A stretch of 64,000 nucleotides of DNA from Dromiciops gliroides (taxonomy: Eukaryota; Chordata; Mammalia; Microbiotheria; Microbiotheriidae): the NCBI RefSeq assembly GCF_019393635.1, contig NC_057866.1, positions 9,062,223 through 9,126,222 of the forward strand, in the 5' to 3' direction. Both the position numbers and the translations under genes were made by a program. Each line of letters starts with the position of its first letter. The first letter of the stretch is position 1. The notes under the pieces are model-generated. The model did no database searches and was not told where the DNA came from. It saw only the letters and a list, made by a program, of their open reading frames with translations. Below, one piece after another: positions 57,301 through 64,000 of this stretch.

Positions 57301-58330
57301 ATTTGTTTTCTTTTGCAATTATGTAAAACGTTTTCATATTAGTCATTTTGTATGAGACTGGAATAAAAGAAAAAACAGAAAGTGAAAAGTAGCATGCTTG
57401 AGTCTATATGTTCAATCACTATCAGTTCTTTCTCTGGAGGTGTGTAGTATGCTTCATCATTAGTCCTTTGGGATTGTCTTGCATCATTGTATTGCTGAGG
57501 ATAGCTAAGTCATTCACGGTTCTTCATGGAACAATATTGATAACTGGGTTTTTTTTGTTTGTTTGGGGTTTTTTTTTTAGTGAGGCAATTGGGGTTAAGT
57601 GACTCGCCCAGGGTCACACAGCTAGTAAGTGTTAAGTGTCTGAGGCCAGATTTGAACTCAGGTACTCCGACTCCAGGGCCGGTGCTCTATTCACTGCACC
57701 ACCTAGCTGCCCCATTCATGGAACAATATAACTGTTAATGTGAACAACATTCTGGTTCTACTTACTTCACTATGCATCAGTTCATATAAGTCTTCTAGAC
57801 CTTTATGAAATCATCTGCTCATTTCTTACAGCACAATAGTGTTCCATCACTATCATATACCTCAGCTTGTTTAGCCATTCACTGATCGATGGACATTCCT
57901 TTGATTTCCAATTCTTAGCCCCCACAAAAAGAGTCGCTATATTTTTGTACAAATAGGTCCTTTTCTCTTTTTTTGTGATGTCTTGGGAAGATAGACCTGG
58001 CAGTGGAATTGCTGCATCAAAGGGTATGCACAGTTCTATAGCCCTTTGGGCATAGTTCCTTTTTTTTTTTTTTTGGTGGGGCAGTGGGAGTTAAGTGACT
58101 TGCCCAGGGTCACACAGCTAGTGTCGTGTCTGAGGCCAAATTTGAACTCAGGTCCTCCTGAATCCAGGGCCGGTGCTCTATCCACTGCACCACCTAGCGC
58201 CCCCTTTTTTCTTGATTTTTTTTTTCTTTCTTTCTTTTGGGCATAGTTCCAAATTGAAAGGGCCAATCTTTTCAACACTGACCAATGTTGTTGACAGCAA
58301 GACCTGAAACCCTTTGAACACCTAAAGATC
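57300..58330 (-). mobile_element. L1 3' end interrupted by two SINEs
   Basis: Antisense L1 (tgggattgtcttgcatcatt, tttagccattcactgatcga, gccctttgggcatagttcc). One SINE lies at 57565-57716, flanked by TTCATGGAACAATA. The other is at 58060-58204, flanked by TTGGGCATAGTTCC. Both are antisense single insertions. Confidence 0.75.
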
Positions 58331-58794
58331 AGCATCCCATCGGGGCACCAGAAGAGTACGTGGCCGTTGTGAGCAGGCTGTGACATATAACCAACAAGGG
58401 ATCCCAAAGAAGAGCGGGAAAGGACATCATCAAAGAATTGCATGACTGATGACAGGTAGATGATGGACACCTTCCACTGGGTGGAAGGCTTTCATCATTC
58501 TGGGTGGACCCCTTGTGGTGAACTTTTGGGAGGACCCACACACAAGTTCCCTTGCCAGTACAGATTGATAAATGGATTAATATGCTTGCCCCAAACTGCT
58601 GTCTCTTGTAATTATTTTAACAGTAACGCCAACAATAGCTTCATTAATACATTGTGAGTAGCTGACTTAATGGGTGAGGGAGGGGTGCAGGAAGAGAATT
58701 TGGAACTAAAAATAAATGAAAAGCAGTTTGTGAGCAAAGCTCGATTTCGGACCCAAATTGTATGGTTGGCTGCAAGTCAGTCACAGGCTCAGAG

Positions 58795-58985
58795 ATTTAA
58801 AGCTGGAGGGAATTTAAGAGGCCCATCTAATCTAACCCCATCCTGTTACAGATGAGGAAACTGAGGCTCAGAAAAGTCAAGTGACTTGGCCACGATCACA
58901 GAGCTCATAAAGTGGAGAGAGCAGGATTCAAACCCAGATCCTCTGATTCCCAATCCAAGTGTCTTCCTGTTTTGCTACTGTTTCA
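58795..58985 (-). repeat. Old MIR-like repeat
   Basis: The order 'agctggagggaatttaagag', 'cagatgaggaaactgaggct', 'cacgatcacagagctcataa', 'cagatcctctgattcccaat' is typical of antisense MIR-type copies. Confidence 0.65.
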
Positions 58986-60071
58986 TGAGTCCCAGAGGCC
59001 TAAAGGGTCCTGAGCATTGATATTACCATACTACAAGTCAATTGACCTCTCTTTGCCTCAGTTTCCTCCTTAGAAAAAGGAGAGGTTTAGACTAGGTGGT
59101 CACCAGTGGCAAGCTAGGACTCTATGGTTTGCATGGATAGTGTCCCATTGGGTCTGCAAGATCTCACCTCCACACCTTCCTTACACTGTTGTTTATGTCC
59201 GGATGTTCCTCTGCTGAACACCAGTCCAGCCCAGCCTTTTGCAGGGTGAAGGGTCACGGAAGACTCTGACCACTGAAGCCCAAATCATATGCCACCTCCC
59301 TCTGAAGCCTTCCCCGCTCCCTCCGGCTGTAAGGGACATTTACGTCAGATGGTAGATTTATATCTGGGAGGGGACTCTGGAGGACTCTGGACCCAATCCC
59401 CTCCTTTTAGAGATAAGAAGTCTGAAGTGATTCTGACCCAGGTCTTCCCGACTCCAATTTTCCCATGTCCTGTAATTCCCTGATCATGTTCTGTTGTCAA
59501 TTAGTTGTGTGGTTCCTTCTTAACCCTTTGCTAGACTGTAAGCCCTGTGAGGACAAGGACCTCACTTGCCATCTCCTTGGTAGCACACACCATTGGTGCT
59601 TAAGAAAGGAATTCATATGCCTCCGTGAAATTCACTGCCCCACCTCCAAAATATTTTTTTTCCTAAATGCCTTTTCATAGAACCAAATGATGTGACTGTG
59701 GGGCATCTCCACACTTTCCTGTGACCCAATATAAGATCCCTTTGCCTCCATGTGCCTCAGTTTCTTCCTTTGTAAGCCAAAGAGGTCCATCTCCTCCCCT
59801 AAAGGGGTTGAAGACTGAGAATTCTCTGTAAATCTGCCAAATCCATCTGGATTCGGCAACCCGAGTCACCATCGGCCATCTGTTGATGCTGCTCACTTCC
59901 CCAGACAGACCCCAAGCTCCTGAGGGCTGTGGCCAGGCAGGAAAGCAGACACTGGGCTTAAATACAATCATTTCATTTTCCACTCTCTCCCTCTTTCCCA
60001 TTTAGCCCCGGGTCCCAGGGTCATTCCCTCCTTGTACTAGGCTCGCTGACTGCGGGCAGCTCCAGCTCTGT
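58986..60071. other. Intergenic between SART1 and TSGA10IP
   Basis: No gene seen. Low-divergence repeats are absent. L2- or MIR-like fragments are likely near 59030-59110 and 59285-59620. Confidence 0.4.
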
Positions 60072-62523
<2,452 letters not shown>

Positions 62524-62654
62524 CTAAGGGCTTGGTCGGGCTCTGGGGAGTCCCTAGTGACCCAGGGCACTAGACTTTGGACCTTGACCAAAAGGTGAAG
62601 CCAGGACCACCTGGCTAAGGAACATCTGCAGCCCATCTCCCAGAGTCTGGGTAT

Positions 62655-62790
62655 AATGCTCTAGGCTGCTGGGTGGCACAGTGGGGAGATCCCTGGGCCT
62701 AGAGTCAGGAAGGCCTCAGATGTACTAGCCATGTGAGCCTGGCCAAGTCACTGAACCCGTCTGCCTCAGTTTCCTCCTCGGTGATGTTGT
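62655..62790 (+). repeat. Degraded marsupial SINE
   Basis: Head 'ctgctgggtggcacagtggg' with CORE remnants (actagccatgtgagcctggc), then 'ctgcctcagtttcctcctcg'. Confidence 0.6.
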
Positions 62791-64000
62791 GAAGCCTGAA
62801 AGCCCCAATTAATCGCTAGCTGTTGTTATTATTGCCACTGTGCCTATTTCTGTGGTGGAGGAAGCGATCCCCCAAAGCAGGCAGCACCTTCCCAGCCCCG
62901 CGCAACAGTCAGTCAATTTTGAGACCAGTGACCGCATTTTATTTCTCTGCTCCCTTGTTTTCTGAACACAGTGATGTTTGCTGAATGAACGAGCTGGGGA
63001 AGGAGCCCTAGATGTGGGGTCAGCTGGCCTGAAGTTGCATCTTCTTCCTCTCCCCAGCTCCTCTCTAGCTGTGTGACTTGGGGCCAGATGCTGCCTCTCT
63101 CTGGGCCTGGCAGGGCATTGGAGCGCAGCTATGGTATGGGCTTGGGAGCCTGTGCCTTTGGTGCTTGGCCCTGCTGCTGCTGCCCCTGCCATTGCAATGT
63201 CAGTGACTGAACCTGGACCCTCGATGCCCCACAGCGGCTGGTGGCGGCAGCTGGTGCCTCCCTGACCCGAGCGGCCCAGCCCTTCTCAATAGTGGAACAA
63301 GGGCTCCGACCCAAGGAGAGGCCCCTTGTCATGCTGAGATACTGATCCCTGCAGGAGATTCGTCAGACTGGGCTGACGGCAGGGGTCTGGGTCCCAGTGC
63401 CCACTGACAGCCAGATGGGGCAAAGATTGGACTCTTGAGAGAGCACAGAGGCAAGGAGCCAACTGCCACCTTGGGCCCTGGCCAGGCCTTCTGCTTCCCC
63501 TCCCCGCCCAGAACCCAGGAGAGGCAGCCTCCCATGCTGGACCACTTCTAGCTCCTACCTCATACCTCACCCAGAGTGCTTTCCCCTATCCTCCTCTCTC
63601 CCCCCCAACCCCCAACCGAAGTACTCCCCTTCTCTGTCTCTCAGTGATCAGCTAACTGTCCCCCCCCACTTTCCCTCCTTTCCCCCCAGCTTCATCCCAC
63701 AATGCTCCTCCCCCAACACACCTCCACCCACAATACACTCTGGCCCATCCACATTTTGAGCACTGCTCCAGACCCAACTCAAGCCCTCTCCTCCCAGCAG
63801 CCTTTCCTACTGTGGAGGCCACACTGGTGCCCACTCTCCTGTGGCCTCCGGAAGCTTCTGCCTGACACCCCGGACTTAGCAGGATAAAGGCAAGCCTTCC
63901 CGGGGCAGCTTCTGGCACATCTCCTGCTCCCAGGTCCTGGCTCCCCAACCAAAGTGTGGGAGCCCTTCTCCCCACTGCCAGGGGCTGTCTCTTCTCTTCT
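62791..64000. other. Unresolved region upstream of the TSGA10IP 3' exons
   Basis: A MIR-like fragment lies at about 63000-63110. Around 63190-63340 both strands show an open, acceptor-preceded stretch. The C-rich tract at 63590-63720 is low complexity. I cannot assign exons here with confidence; missing TSGA10IP exons may lie in this interval. Confidence 0.35.

Overview
The window is mammalian genomic DNA, most likely from an Australian-type (australidelphian) marsupial. The main evidence is dozens of copies of a short tRNA-derived CORE-SINE with a poly-A tail, of the kind abundant in marsupials (WSINE/WALLSI-like), together with marsupial-type L1 and old L2 fragments. The genes are vertebrate intron-exon genes. 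The species cannot be named from sequence alone.

The gene order matches human 11q13.1 (inverted): CATSPER1 (+, 10.2-20.5 kb), CST6 (-, 23.1-25.5 kb), BANF1 (-, 41.3-42.0 kb), EIF1AD (+, 43.4-44.4 kb), SART1 (-, 44.8-54.7 kb) and the 3' end of TSGA10IP (-, 60.1-62.5 kb). All splice sites were read by eye. CATSPER1, CST6 and EIF1AD assemble into intact reading frames. BANF1 and SART1 are otherwise well conserved, but each carries a small net indel that breaks the frame as given.

Layout: 0-9.9 kb is almost entirely transposable elements. It contains an old L1 whose ORF1 region was invaded by a younger 5'-truncated L1, several SINE multimers and a solo LTR; a second solo LTR sits inside a SINE further upstream. 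10-20.5 kb is CATSPER1 with repeat-bearing introns. 20.5-25.5 kb holds CST6, tail-to-tail with CATSPER1. 25.5-41 kb has no gene I could support and holds SINEs, L1 and L2 pieces and microsatellites. 41.3-54.7 kb is a dense housekeeping block: BANF1 and EIF1AD are head-to-head across a CpG island, EIF1AD and SART1 are tail-to-tail about 0.2 kb apart, and SART1 starts in a second CpG island. 55.6-60 kb is repeats. 60-64 kb carries the TSGA10IP 3' exons and unresolved sequence.

The genes do not form a pathway. CATSPER1 (sperm Ca2+ channel) and TSGA10IP (testis-expressed) are male germline genes, CST6 is a secreted protease inhibitor, and BANF1, EIF1AD and SART1 are nuclear or housekeeping genes.

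The most unusual observation is that SINE dimers and a trimer appear to have moved as single units. At three loci the whole multimer, not each monomer, is flanked by one 15-16 bp target-site duplication. The same A-tail plus AGAGAATTAAG-type linker recurs between monomers. The linker looks like L1 target sequence captured at an older multiple-insertion site.
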